Position numbers and translations under genes: made by a program
Notes under the pieces: model-generated
Database searches by the model: none
Told to the model about the DNA's origin: nothing
The model's input: the letters and a program-made list of their open reading frames with translations, nothing else
Assembly (NCBI GenBank): GCA_023053545.1
Contig: JAKZAN010000001.1
Coordinates: 10,994,565-11,058,564 of the forward strand
Direction of reading: 5' to 3'
DNA length: 64,000 nucleotides
Source: Lepidurus packardi
Taxonomy: Eukaryota; Arthropoda; Branchiopoda; Notostraca; Triopsidae
Shown here: one piece after another, positions 52,569 to 64,000 of the stretch
How the letters are laid out: each line of letters opens with the position of its first letter
Numbering within the stretch: the first letter of the stretch is position 1

Positions 52569-53276
52569 CTAATTACCCTTTCCTCCGAGGCTATGCTGTA
52601 CACTATCGAAGCCAAACCTTCTGCCCACATGTTCGCAGCAGGTGCGAAGGAGGAGTTTAAAATTGTAAGGTTTTCTCGTTATCCAGAGCAAATTTTCCGT
52701 TTCTCCGAAAGCTTCTTGGTCTTCTGAACCCCAAACCCCGAGCGAAGAAGGTTGGAAAAAGTAAATTGGAAGGTTGTTTTTAAAGGGAGAAGTATACTCT
52801 ATTGGGAAATCGGAAAACAGTCCAAGAAAAAGCTTTTGACGTGTGCCTTCCGCCAATAATTCAGTCATCGGGCAGCTGGTGAGCAGGAGCGGCGATGACA
52901 AGGCTGACTCTAGCTTTAGCTTGTGCGTCCTAACCATGGGGCTCTCTCTCTCTATATAGAGTGGCAACGCACGAGCTTGAAAAAGGCAGCCTCTCCTGCC
53001 ATTTGGCTTTTTAACTATACCCTTCTGAAGGCCTAGTAAGCATGTGCTCATAAGACTTCCGAGATGAGAGAACTTTAATGACCATATGGAGAGAAAATGA
53101 CTCGCTTTTCTTTTTGGCCACTCACCACCCTCGCCAATAAGCCCCAACCCAATAAAAACCACCAAGGGGGGAGTCCAGTAATACCAGCTCCAACTTACCA
53201 GAGTCGATTTTTCAATACAACCATCAAATAGTGATGGTAGTGGTAAGTAAGAACCCCCTAAGCGTCGCTTGAGCAT
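52569..53276 (-). CDS. Doubtful 235-codon open frame
   Basis: Measured from its first ATG at 53276, this is the longest frame in the window outside the two clear genes. It shows no recognised domain, has an odd mix of hydrophobic and Cys residues and runs through a CT/TA microsatellite (52944-52960). It is probably a chance frame, reported because of its length. Confidence 0.12.
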   Translation of the reverse strand: MLKRRLGGSYLPLPSLFDGCIEKSTLVSWSWYYWTPPLVVFIGLGLIGEGGEWPKRKASHFLSIWSLKFSHLGSLMSTCLLGLQKGIVKKPNGRRGCLFQARALPLYIERESPMVRTHKLKLESALSSPLLLTSCPMTELLAEGTRQKLFLGLFSDFPIEYTSPFKNNLPIYFFQPSSLGVWGSEDQEAFGETENLLWITRKPYNFKLLLRTCCEHVGRRFGFDSVQHSLGGKGN

Positions 53277-53461
53277 GCAACTGGACCAAATATCGTCTGT
53301 ACCGTATAACACAATTGCCAACTCAGGGTACGCAGCGACTTTTATCCGCCCCCCAACTGGTGCAAGTATAGCTCATTCCATTCATCAATCAATGTCCTTA
53401 GCTTTTTCTCTTCTTTTTTCGAGCTCAACCATAACGGTCGTCATGGCCGGATTTTGAACGC

Positions 53462-53590
53462 CAACAATGAAAAAAACGTGGCAATGGAATAACGTCAACA
53501 GTGAAAAAAAAGTTTCATAGTAAAGCGTCAATAATGAAAAATAAAGGGGCAATAGAAAAGCGTCAACAATGAAAAAAAAAGTTGCACGTG
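53462..53590 (+). repeat. Four short tandem copies of a 34-bp unit around CAACAATGAA
   Basis: CAACAATGAA (53462), CAACAGTGAA (53496), CAATAATGAA (53529) and CAACAATGAA (53564). Each is followed by a run of A and, in three cases, preceded by CGT. Spacing is 34, 33 and 35 bp. Confidence 0.85.
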
Positions 53591-55802
53591 GTGTATGTGC
53601 TGTGTTGAGGTTTAGCATCGACAGGCAGCTCGAGGGGTTTCACATAAAAAACCGACACGAAAAGAAAAAATAATAGAAAAAAAGAGGGCAGTCATTTGAT
53701 TAATGAAATCAAGGTGATCGGAATGTGTCCGTCGATCCCCAGCTGTTCCAGTTCTTGTACCTTTACAGTCTCCTTTGTGCCCGAGTTTTCATATAGAACC
53801 AACTTTCTATACACATATATGCTAAGGCTTAACTTTGGCTTCAACAATGAAAGAGCTCGGTGGTGGTCCGAACCCAACCAAACCAGATGCAAGTTAATAT
53901 ACGCGTGAGACATAACACACGGGGACAGTCAGAGGTGCGACACCGAGCAATGGAGATGGATGGCGTGGCGACGCAAATGAACGTCACTCTGCCCAGATAG
54001 ATGGATGAAAACAGCCGTCAAGCTTCCACAAAATCTTCTCCTTTGAGGCACTCTATGACGTCCTTTTAAACTAGTAGTAGGCAAATGTGTCTCGGAGACG
54101 ATAAAACTCAAACTTGCTTATTAATAAAAGCCAAATTTCTTTTTTGACATGTTCAATAGATGCGAATTCAGAATTGAGGCCGTCTTTCGCTGTTTCCTAG
54201 TCTACACAATCTATGTACAATGCCACGATTTGCAGCTCAATCACAAAGACAGATAAAAGATCGCTTGACAATGGCAGCGATTGTTTGCAAATTTCTATCC
54301 AATAAAATTTTAAAAATGAGAAAACTCTTCTACAATAGAATGGCAAGAATTTCTACTTCTCGGAATTTGCTGTCAATTATTTTTTCTAAAAATAATATTA
54401 AAAAAATCTTGAACAGTACAATAAAAAAATCCAAAAAATCATAAAGCTGAAAAGAATCCATCTCATTTCGAAATGCAAATTGGGCAATGAAAACTTTCCC
54501 AGTTTTTCACATATTTGGACACCTTTTCGATGGCAGCCCAGCTTTTTATAATACCTCGATATGGTTTTTATTGCAGATCCTGCCCAAAAAGATCCTGCGC
54601 CTTCAAGCTGATATAATAACGAACACAAACCTTTGCTGACGGGGGGTAAATATGCGTTTCTGGTATTTCTGCATTTCGCAGCCGCGCCACCACGCCGCCA
54701 CGTCAACGTCCATCTTGCGAGACTCCTCCTCTTCTGTTTTTCTCTCTCTCTCTTGGAAAGTTAACGCACTTGACTTCCTTTTCCAAACAACTGCTCTCCT
54801 CCAAAGCTAGTGTGATCTTCTCGCTTAATGCTTAATTCAATATGTTGACGTTACGATCGACGTGGACAACCTGATGAAGATGGACAGATTGTCTATACAC
54901 AATGTATTCCGTCCCTCTATTTTTTTATTATATTTTTTGCTGCAAAAAGTCCCGTATTTCCTAGCTGTCGAAGCCGCTAAAAGAATAAAATAAAATAAAA
55001 AAAGGGTTGCGAAAAAAAAATCAAAGTTCTAGGAAAGGTAAAAAAGTTTTCCCCAACTCTGCGGGACGGAGAAAACGGTGCGATATATGCAGATGCTTCG
55101 AGACATTGAAGAAAGAGAAGAGGATGCTGCGTGAAGAGCAAAGGGGGGAAAGGCACAAAGGCACAAATATATGTCCGGTCACCTGCTAGCAGTGCACGCG
55201 GGATCTCGGCGAAACAAACCTGTCAGAGCCCGTTCATCTCTGTCGGAGCCCCCTTGCAGACAACTTCATTGCCATCCTACACACCTTTTTTGGTTACATC
55301 AACATACGAACATACCACTTTTTTTTAATCCCAACTGGACGCTTGGGGTTGCACTTTTCTTACAAGCAAACTCCCCACCCAAGACAGCCAAAAAAAAAAA
55401 AAAAAAAAAAATTTTTGATTTTCGCGCCTCTTAACTTACGACGTATGTCAAAGTGATGGTGATGGCACGCGCTACATGTGGGGTGAAAGGAAGCCTTTTT
55501 CTCTCCTACAAGCCTGCAAAAGGCGGAGAAGGTGGAGATGGCGGAAAGAGAAGGGGGGCTGGCTAATTACGGATTCCGGAATGTGTGTCCCTGCTTACAA
55601 ATGAACAGCGAGAAAACTTTTAACTGCCGTGGAGATAGCTTGATCTCTCGCCCTCATTTCAACACCTGTTCCTGTCATTCCAATTGCTTACCCCACCCTT
55701 GGAAGCGGGAAGCGAAAACCCTTTTAAGAAACGGGATTTTGCGGGAACTCGACGACCAAACCAACATGGAAACGCGAGGCAACTTGTCCCTTTCCCTTGT
55801 TG
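53591..55802. other. Non-coding intergenic DNA
   Basis: No gene is supported. One CAACAATGAA at 53842 and an A22 tract at 55390-55411 are present. Confidence 0.6.
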
Positions 55803-56205
55803 CTCTGTATGGTTGCTCTTGCTCTGTACTCGCCACCGCATGTATGTGCACTGTGCTGTACGCAGTACAGTACAGTATGGCTAGGCAACAATTCATTCTT
55901 GGACTGGATGCATTGTGCTGTGCTGTATAGTATAGTACTGTACCTCGCTCCACTTTGGCTGTGCAACAATTCATTATTGAAAAAGAAACGTACGATTTCT
56001 TTGTATCTCTGTATGTTTGCGCTTGCTCTTTATTCCCCATCGTATGTATGTGCGGGTGGGTGCACATCACAGTACAGTACGGCTAGGCAACAACCATTCA
56101 TTCTTGGAGTGGATGCACTGTGCTGTGCTGTATAGTACAGCATAGTATTTCGCTCCACTTTGGCTATGCTTATGGCTAGGCAAAAATTCATTGTTGTAAA
56201 AGAAA
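55803..56205 (+). repeat. Tandem duplication, unit about 204 bp, rich in CAGTACAGTAC
   Basis: CTCTGTATG(G/T)TTGC(T/G)CTTGCTCT starts at 55803 and 56007. Both copies contain TACAGTA-type words, GGCTAGGCAACAA, CATTCATTCTTGGA and CTGTGCTGTATAGTA, then TCGCTCCACTTTGGCT. A CAACAATGAA word in reverse lies at the end (56187). Confidence 0.85.
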
Positions 56206-58127
56206 ACCCTCGGTTTCGGACCAGGTACACAGTTCTAGGAAAAATTGACAAGAGGGGGGTCCTGTTTGACTATTTAGCGATCTTGAACGTTTTTACGTTT
56301 TTGCAACGACATACTGTCCATACTACTTACTGAAACCCTCCGGTAAGAAACACAAACCTGCTTGCTCTATACTAAATAAACCAAGGAGACTTTTCGCCAA
56401 CCTGTAACTGTTTCCAAGAAACGACGACGAAGACCAAGGTTTTGGGCCATTTCCCATAGCATACACACTATAGCATGCATGGCCTGTAGTTGTGTCCCTC
56501 TCCCCTGCAACGGCAATATCCTAACGGCCTGGAAGAAATTCGATCGCCGGACTTCTCTCTGACTCACCACTCACCCGCTACGGCAGCCTATGCCAGAAAA
56601 CTTATCCGGGACACATGCCTTGAATCAGGATGGGGAAACAAAATGAAAAAATTGAAAAAACGTTCTTTACGAACAGTCTATGACAGTCAAGGACGCAGAG
56701 GTGTCACGACGCCCAGCCTTTTTTTTTGGTTGCTCACCATACTTGGAAGTAGCGCTTTCGCAGATGTTGCAATTTTAAATTTAGATATTTCTTTGCATAT
56801 CAAACGTAGACGCACGCAGACAAACAAGGCTCACATTCTCTCTGTCAACACAAAAACAAAATCTGTCAAAGGTCGAACTCCACAAAGTTATATTACTGAA
56901 ACAAACAGTACTCTCAATAACAGTTAGAACCCGTGTTAATGCATACTGACAATACAAGGGTGCATGCATGCATGCATACAAGTACGTATTTAATGTTTTC
57001 CCTTTCAAGGAAATGGGCAAAAAGTTGTGAAACGTTAACAAAATTAAAGCAAAAATGATTTTAAATACTTTTTTAACTCACTAACTTTTAAATAATATAA
57101 AAACAACACTACAGCACACCTAACGTACCACATAATATCAAAAGAACATATTTATTTTTACTTAAAGAAGAACGGAATTGTTTCCTGCCTTAGAATTACT
57201 GTTCAAGAAACGGGCAACCCTTTAGCTGAACGATTATCCTTGCAGATAGGCAACCAAAACTCGTATGGCACCAATAAACGGACCAAAAATCCGACGGATA
57301 AGCATACAAATTAGTAAAAAAAAAAAAGTAGGTAAAAACTTTTTAAAAGCGGATTAGATCATAAGACATTACAAAATCTGACTGCAAAGCGCAAAAAGGA
57401 GTTAAAATTGGTCAAGAAAGACTTCAAATTGGGGAAAAACTTCCTAAAAACGGTTTTAATCATACAGATACTAAAGTATTGCCAGAATTTAACGCTAGGC
57501 GGCAATGTACTGTACTGTACTATACACATGTTTACTAATGTGCTGCTTTGATGAAGATTAAACTGTGTGTGAGTCAAGAGCCCAGGGAAATCCCGTCACA
57601 TGGTCACTGGATAAACTTGACGCCCAAGGCAGAAAAGAAACCCTCCTAAATTAGCTCTTGTCTGTCACCAACGTGTTTTGCGACGCGCACTTGCCGCACA
57701 CACACCTTAAAGTCTTAAGTACTGTACAATATAGTACGAGGGAATATATCCAAAGCTTTGCTGCTGACGAACGAGGCAGGCTAATTACAGGGGACCAGGG
57801 ACTTTTGCAGCTAAGCTTTTGGCGGCTTTTATTAAGAAAAAGAGACCTGTACATGGGGGGTATACAATTTAAGAAAACCGTTTTCCCTGTGCTTTACCTT
57901 TAGACCAAGGTCGAAAGCCTTCCAAGATAGAAGAGTAGAGAGAGAGAAGAGAGCAGTACTTAATACACAGTACAGTGGGCGAGATATTCATTCTTGAAGA
58001 GTTCCCAGAGTCACAGCAAGTGGTCCGATGCGAATGCACCGAATGCTGGTGAACTACTTTTCTTCGTTTTCGGGCCGTGTCATATCAAGTCAAAAACTGG
58101 CTTTGAAGAGTGAACAAGAATTCATCC

Positions 58128-58158
<31 letters not shown>

Positions 58159-58654
58159 AAGACTGGAGGTATACAGCGACAGGTAGAAAACAGTTTGGCA
58201 GGTTGCAGGTTGCTTATGGAACAACACAATCCCTTGGCTACCTGGTGGAACTTCTTTGGCAAGTCTCGCCCGTACCCGCCCATCCAAGATGCCAATTCCT
58301 TGACAACCCAAAAGCCTTCAAACTGAAACTATTTCAACATTTTCCCCCCGTTTCCTAAGGTTAAGATCCTATACAACCAATTTGTGTTTTGGGGACACTT
58401 TTGGTCAAGTTTCGTCCAACGGAACTTAGCGAAAAGACAGCCTCGGTTCAATTACCTTAACTTGATTGGCGACGCGACACGACACTTTCGGAAAGGGGGG
58501 GATTGCAACGTTTTTCCCACGGAATTTTCCTCTCTCACACCTGAGATTCCGTTCCTGCAGCCTCAACACTCAAAAACCTTAAAAGTTTAACGTCTAGTCG
58601 ACAAACCAAACCTAACAATGAACCAAAACGAGGGCAGACAAACAAGTAAAAGGG
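56206..58654. other. Non-coding intergenic DNA
   Basis: No gene is supported. It contains the C23A12 tract and several GTACTGTAC-type words (57507-57524, 57719). Confidence 0.6.
58126..58160 (+). repeat. Compound homopolymer tract C23A12
   Basis: Twenty-three C followed directly by twelve A. Confidence 0.9.
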
Positions 58655-61440
58655 GGGGCTCTTCCAATAACAAGGGGCAAGTTACAGTTTTGTAACATTT
58701 AAATGAAAGGTTCAAGATTTTTTTCAAAAGTTGGTTCAATGCATCGTTTAAAACTGTTGGAAGGTCAAGGTTCCTACTTAGCTAAAAGCATAACTTCAGT
58801 GAAGAGTAAAGAAAATAGAAAATTAAAACAATCCTGCGGTAAGGGTCATTTTCGTACGTTTAAGTGGAGAATTTAGACTTTAGTATCAAAGTCTTTGCAA
58901 TAAGGGCGCTTTTCTTACGCTGAAATGGGGAAATTTGATCTTAATGACATCCTTCTGCAATTAAGGCGAAATTCGTACGCTTTAACACAGGAAATGTTCT
59001 TAATGTTCCATGGTTATTCTTGTGTCCTATTTTAACGTCTCGGAAAAAAATATTGTAATTATTGTTATTAAAAAAACTTGTTTAATAAGGTATAAACGCA
59101 TACTGAACTCGGTCGTACGAGAAACTGCAACAAGGGCGATTTTTCCTATGTTTAAACGGAGAACTTAGACCTTATTATCAAAGCCTTTTCAGTAAAGCGA
59201 TTTTCCTATGCTAAAATATGGAACTTCGATCTTTGTGACAGACTTCTGCAATTAAGGCTCTTCCAATAACAAGGCGCAAGTTACTGCAAGATTTTTTTCC
59301 AAAACTTGGTTAAAAGCATATCTTACTAACTCAAATTGTGTTATACTTAAACAAAGGGATCAGTTTTTGTTTTTTAAGTGGATTCAACTGTTGGAAGCTC
59401 TCGATTCTTACTTAGCAAAAAGCATAAGTTCAATGAAGAGATCCGGATATATTTTTTATATTTTTGAAGTTGGATCAAGCATCGTTAAGTTTGGTCCGCA
59501 TGGAAGGATGGAAGGTCTAGACCTTTGCTTATGAAAAAGCGAATCACTACTTTCTGTGTTTTTTTTTTTTTTTGCATTAATCAAGGCAACGTTGGCCTTT
59601 CCCATCGTCGTCGTGCGTGCACCATACTCCTTTTCAATTATACTGCATCCCCTTATAAGGGCTCTTAACACAATAGCTTCTTTTCAATCTCTTGTGGCCG
59701 AACCCTTGAACGTTCGTTCCACAACGGTGGAATAAACAATCCTATGCTGTTCTGCAGCGTGAGAGATCCCATATTGAAGGAGAAGGCTGCACTGCCCTGC
59801 AACAGGCTATAGGGGAGCGGAGCAACAATGAAATATGGAGCATACGCGGACTCACGCAGCTTTAAGTGAAATAAGAGTATAGGGAGAACTGAGACTGACA
59901 AGAATAAAAAAGAGAGATTGGCATAAGAGTTTTGCAGCAGAAAAGATTTCCTCTGCTGGGAAAGTTACAGTTAACTGGGGGAAATCACTACCCCTCTCTT
60001 GTGATTCCATCTATTTCATCTTTTGATATTAAAATATATAAGCCTTGCCCTAAACTCACAACCTATACGTATCTCTCCGACTTTTTCCCACACGTTCCAT
60101 ACACCTATCCTCTCTTTTCTCAATCTTTGCTTGTATGTAGAACCTTGCAGCTGCCCTATATGCAAGTATCGGAACTTCTTTTGTGTGATTTCTCCTCTCT
60201 CACGCTCTTAAACTTCCACTGCCTTGATCCAGATTATGTATAAAACCCAATTTTTTTTATTTTTTTTCCCGCGATATAAAATAAAATAAAATTGAAAGAG
60301 CAATCCAGCCCACATTTGGGGTATGGGGAAACTAATCTAGAAAAGCTTTAAAAACAGGACCGTTTTTTTTCTTGTCTTTGCTCCGTATTTATTTTTCTAA
60401 CCTCTGTAAAGAAGAAGAAAAAAGTTGCGGTTCTGGAGCTAAAACGGAAACCGTCTTTTGCAACAATAAACACATCTCTGCTGCTTGTTCCTCCTCCTCC
60501 CATCGTTTCCAAGCTGGAAGTCGGCATCTTTTCCATATACAATCATAAGAGATCTGGTTTCTCTTCAATGTCCACCTGCAATAAAGTCCCGACAATAGAA
60601 CTCTATACACACAACTGCCATAGCTTTATGTTAACCTATACCTCCCTTCGTCTTGGTTAGCTTTGGGGGGACCACCGGAAGTTGCACAGCTTTTCGTCTC
60701 TTCTCAAGGTGCAACACGAGTTTTACTAACCTCTGTCTCTCTATCCCAAAGCTTTGCATATCCCCCAAGACAAGAAACCTGATCACCTTTTTTTTAATAG
60801 ATAAACTTCTATGAATAGTTGAATAGTCTTTACTCAATGTTGGAAGCGCTTATCTTGTCTCTTGTCCCTAGGCCAACTCTCGGAAAACAGGAAAACTCGA
60901 AAACCTAACGTTACCACAGTTCTAGTAAGTTCCAAGTAAAGCAAAAAAAAAAAAAAAAAATGCAATAAGGGCGATTTTCTTACGTTTAAATGGAGAATGT
61001 AGACCTTAGTATCAAATTACCAAATTAAGGGGTGATTTTCCTATGCTAAAATGTGGAAGTTCGAACTTTGTGACATCCTACGGCAATTAAGGCGACATTC
61101 CTCTGCTTTAACACATGAAATGGTTCTTAATGCCTTATGGTTGCTCTTATGTCCTACGTCTACTGTCTGGGAAAAAATATTATTATTATTATACAAAAAA
61201 ACGCATTTGCAAGGTATAAACGCAAACCGAACTCAGGCCTACGCGAAACTGCAATAAGGGCGATTCTCCAATGTTTAAATGGCGAATCTAGACTTTAGTA
61301 TCAAATCATTTGCAGTAAGGGTGATTTTCCTATGCTGAAATGGGAAACTTTGACCTTTGTGACATCCTACTGGTGAAGGCGAAGTTCGTATGTTTTAACA
61401 CAGGAACCTGTTCTTATGTCCTAGTTTTAATGTCTTTTCC
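58655..61440 (+). repeat. Large degenerate tandem array (superunit about 600 bp), interrupted
   Basis: CTCTTCCAATAACAAGG occurs at 58659 and 59258 (599 bp apart). Both are followed by GCAAGTTAC, ACTGTTGGAAG and TACTTAGC(T/A)AAAAGCATAA text. A block of about 290 bp starting CAATAAGGGCGATTTTC and containing GTTTAAATGGAGAAT, TAGTATCAAA, GACATCC and GAATTAAGGCGA-like text occurs near 58843, 59125, 60962 and 61254. Each block holds two half-units of about 65 bp (AAGGGCGATTTTCCTATG). Unrelated sequence (about 59455-60940) separates the two parts. Confidence 0.8.
59456..60942. other. Non-coding spacer inside the array
   Basis: No gene is supported. One CAACAATGAA lies at 59823, and an A18 tract at 60943-60960 marks the point where the array resumes. 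Confidence 0.5.
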
Positions 61441-63393
61441 CCTTTTATTTTCACTCCAGAGGAGAGAGCATCCCGTTTAAAAAGCGTGAAGCTTAAGATG
61501 ACCCAAGTTGCTTACTATAGGCCCACTTTTTAGCCTTTTAAGCTTTTTTATGCACTTGTACGAGGTAGCTGGGGGAACAGGAAGCATTAGCTACACGATG
61601 CTTTGTGGCTTAAGACGAAGAAGGCAAAAGACAAGGTTACTGGAGGTCAAATTGGAATGCCAGAATGGCAGTCTTGAGCGATCGGATCGGGATGGAGAAA
61701 AATGTCGTGTCTGCGACAAATCCTTATGAATCAGCGGCCTAATCTTCACCTTTTAACCTTGTCAAGCTGTACAGGACTTTTGTATACGAAACTTTCGCAC
61801 ACAACAACTCGTATGTGCTGATGCGTCATGGAGCTGTCCGGGTGAAGCGACGTTTCTCTGACGAGACTTTTATAGGCAAAACGGACCGCCGATCACCGAC
61901 ATCATAGAACGCTCGTTTGGGTTCTCCAAAGCATGGCGAAAAGCTTCCAGCTGAGTTGGACGGATGACAGGTCGTCTTCACATCGCATCGCCCTTTTTTT
62001 TACCCCTTTCTAATGACAAATCGACATGACTTTTGGCTCATCCTTTTCTTTCTTTGCACCTTTTTGGCCTGATGCTGGGGTAATATACCATACTGTGGAC
62101 ACCAAAAAAGCGATTTCAAGGATGCCATGCCACGCCACATCTTTCAAGTCCGCCCTTTTAACTCATATTTCTTTTCCCTCGAACGTTACTGTGCTGTACT
62201 GCACACACCATAATAACTACTTATTCTTTTCGGTATCGACAAGCCGGTTTGTCCAAGTGTCACACTCTCAAACGAAGCCGTCTACTAGGGAATTCTAACG
62301 GTAAAAACCACCAAACCTTTATTTAACAAAAATAAAAATAAATAAGTAAAATTAAATTAAATAAAAATAAGTTACAGAATAACAGTAAAAAGAAGAAACA
62401 CGGATCTTATAAACGCGACGAAAAATGACATAAAATAAAAATTCAATAAAATCCAATTAAATCCAAATAAAATAAATTAAAAAAAACAACAACTAGAAAT
62501 ATAAAAAAAGAGAACGTAAAGAGGTGCTATCCGTGGTGGAAGTCGAGTTCACCACACTATACGACATGAAATGGGTGCCCGGTGACAATACTTCCGGTAT
62601 CATATCCATACGCTAATGAGCGCGGCCAGAAACAAAAAAAAATTGATGGAAACCCGGCACTTGGGAAGCAGGTGCTTGCTTTGCTGGGGGAAGAGAAAGA
62701 CAGAGAAAAGCATTGGCATTTAATACCGGATCTAACGAACAGCATCGGAAGTGTTCCGGCCGTCCAAAACAGCGTGACCGAAAAGCCTTTCCGGAAACAA
62801 AAGCTTCCCTTTTTATTTATATATAATACAGCATCCGAAAACTGGCTTCCCTCGAGGTCCCAATACTTCCTATTGCTTACGAAACCCTTTTTTTGCCATA
62901 GCAAATAATCTTATAACGAAGGCAATAACTTGTCTCCATTCCTTTTTTTCCTTTCATTTTTTAATAATAATTCCCCGGAATGCTTTTACCGCATCTTGCC
63001 AAAGTATATGTTTGATGGGTTCGAGCATAAAAAAAAAAAAAAAAAAAAAAAAATCACACTTGAATGGAGATGTATTTTTAACCATGACTCGTTTTCCAAG
63101 TTTTGATTAAGTTCTATGGCGACATTTCGCCCTAGTAAGAATACACCAAAGAGTGATTTTTTCCTTAACATGTGTTTGGCGTTCATCTCGAGCGTATTCC
63201 TTTTGGCATGGCATGATGGCATGAGCAAAAAGCGTTTTTATTTTATTTTTTAGTTTAGTGCTACGGAGCTCCGTAATTGAGCCATGTGGAGCGAAAGGAA
63301 AAGACAATAAGCGGACGTGGGCAGGTGTCGCAGTCGTCACAGGTGGACGTAACCAAGCGGGACCACACATATCCTTCGTCTTCCCTCTCTTCT

Positions 63394-63426
<33 letters not shown>

Positions 63427-64000
63427 TCACTTATTTTTTTAAAAAATTTCTACCTAGTTTATTTCCATCTCCAAGTAATGTCTCTCTCGTCGCATCGCAT
63501 CTTTCTAATTTCCTTCTTGAGTGATTCAAATGGGTGTAATGGGCGTAAAGTGCATCTTTACCGGCGCAAAGACAGTCAACAGTCAGGCGTACAGTACTAG
63601 ACTGGATTACTGCTTACTGGCACACAGCTAGACAGTTTAAAGTTAGATTCAAGGTTAAGGGAGGCGGGAATGTGTTTTTCGTTACATTTCTTTGGTTTCG
63701 GGAGAGAAAGAGGCGAAAGATTGTCGCCTTAACCTGAATACAAAGACAGCCAAGCCAAAAGTTTCCGTTCGTGTGGAAAGTGAAAAGCTGCAACCTGTCT
63801 AAAGACACCTCCTTTGGAACCCATCCATAGACACACACACACACAACCAACATAAAACAACACGTGTGGGCGTCTGCCAAGCGCATTAAAGTGACAGGTT
63901 CTTTTCCTACTGCAAACTAATTTTGGCTGGGACTTGCCTCCCGCTTCTCGAGACCTTTGCTTTGGGACCTAAACGATTAAGCAGACATCGTTTAACCTAC
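61441..64000. other. Non-coding intergenic DNA
   Basis: No gene is supported. It holds a very AT-rich AAATAAAAT stretch (about 62322-62500), an A25 tract (63029-63053) and a CT microsatellite (about 63402-63425). Confidence 0.6.

Larger units (their letters stand above)
47740..53460. other. Non-coding intergenic DNA
   Basis: No gene is supported. It holds A28 (48669-48696) and A22 (48937-48958) tracts, a CT microsatellite near 51037-51054, the second copy of a dispersed repeat (51680-51893), and one long but featureless open frame at 52569-53276. Confidence 0.55.

Noticed and set aside
52569-53321. 250-codon open frame on the minus strand
   Set aside because: No ATG at its left end (first ATG at 53276), it runs through a CT/TA microsatellite, its composition is odd and no domain is seen. 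Kept only as a low-confidence entry.
56490-56927. 145-codon open frame on the plus strand
   Set aside because: Unremarkable composition, no recognised family, no promoter or splice context. Compatible with chance.

Overview
This is a eukaryotic nuclear window, most likely from an arthropod and plausibly a cladoceran crustacean such as Daphnia. The reasons are: an arthropod-style Snail transcription factor gene, very short GT-AG introns (78-94 bp in one gene, 202 bp in the other), degenerate CCTAA (TTAGG-type) telomere-like repeats, and AT-rich intergenic DNA full of homopolymer tracts and small tandem repeats. The species assignment is inference; nothing in the sequence fixes it.

Only two genes are strongly supported, both on the + strand. 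The first (6968-11152, six exons, about 1252 codons) is a chimera. Its N-terminal half is a retroelement/Ginger-type integrase: an H2C2 zinc-binding motif followed by an integrase core that has lost two of its three catalytic acids. A single C2H2 zinc finger follows, then a long single exon with four copies of a transposase-type helix-turn-helix and an RGRP helical domain like the one upstream of DDE transposases. It looks like a domesticated, DNA-binding fusion of two classes of mobile-element protein. The second (37507-39388, two exons, 559 codons) is a Snail-family repressor with a SNAG start, the arthropod CPLKKRP motif, a CtBP-like motif and five zinc fingers.

The rest (about 90 percent) is gene-poor. 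Layout: 1-6967 non-coding, with a tRNA-like fragment, a C21A11 tract and telomere-like repeats just before gene 1; 6968-11152 gene 1; 11153-37506 non-coding with tandem arrays at 15.7, 23.3 and 32 kb and a few unassigned open frames; 37507-40258 Snail gene with its probable 3' UTR, which holds a perfect 28-nt palindrome; 40259-64000 non-coding, with arrays at 42.4, 44.4, 46.4, 53.5, 55.8 and 58.7-61.4 kb.

The least explained signal outside the genes is the 10-mer CAACAATGAA, which I counted 19 times on both strands (16 plus, 3 minus) although fewer than one is expected by chance. It sits inside several of the short tandem duplications. No functional link between the two genes is apparent beyond both being DNA-binding proteins.
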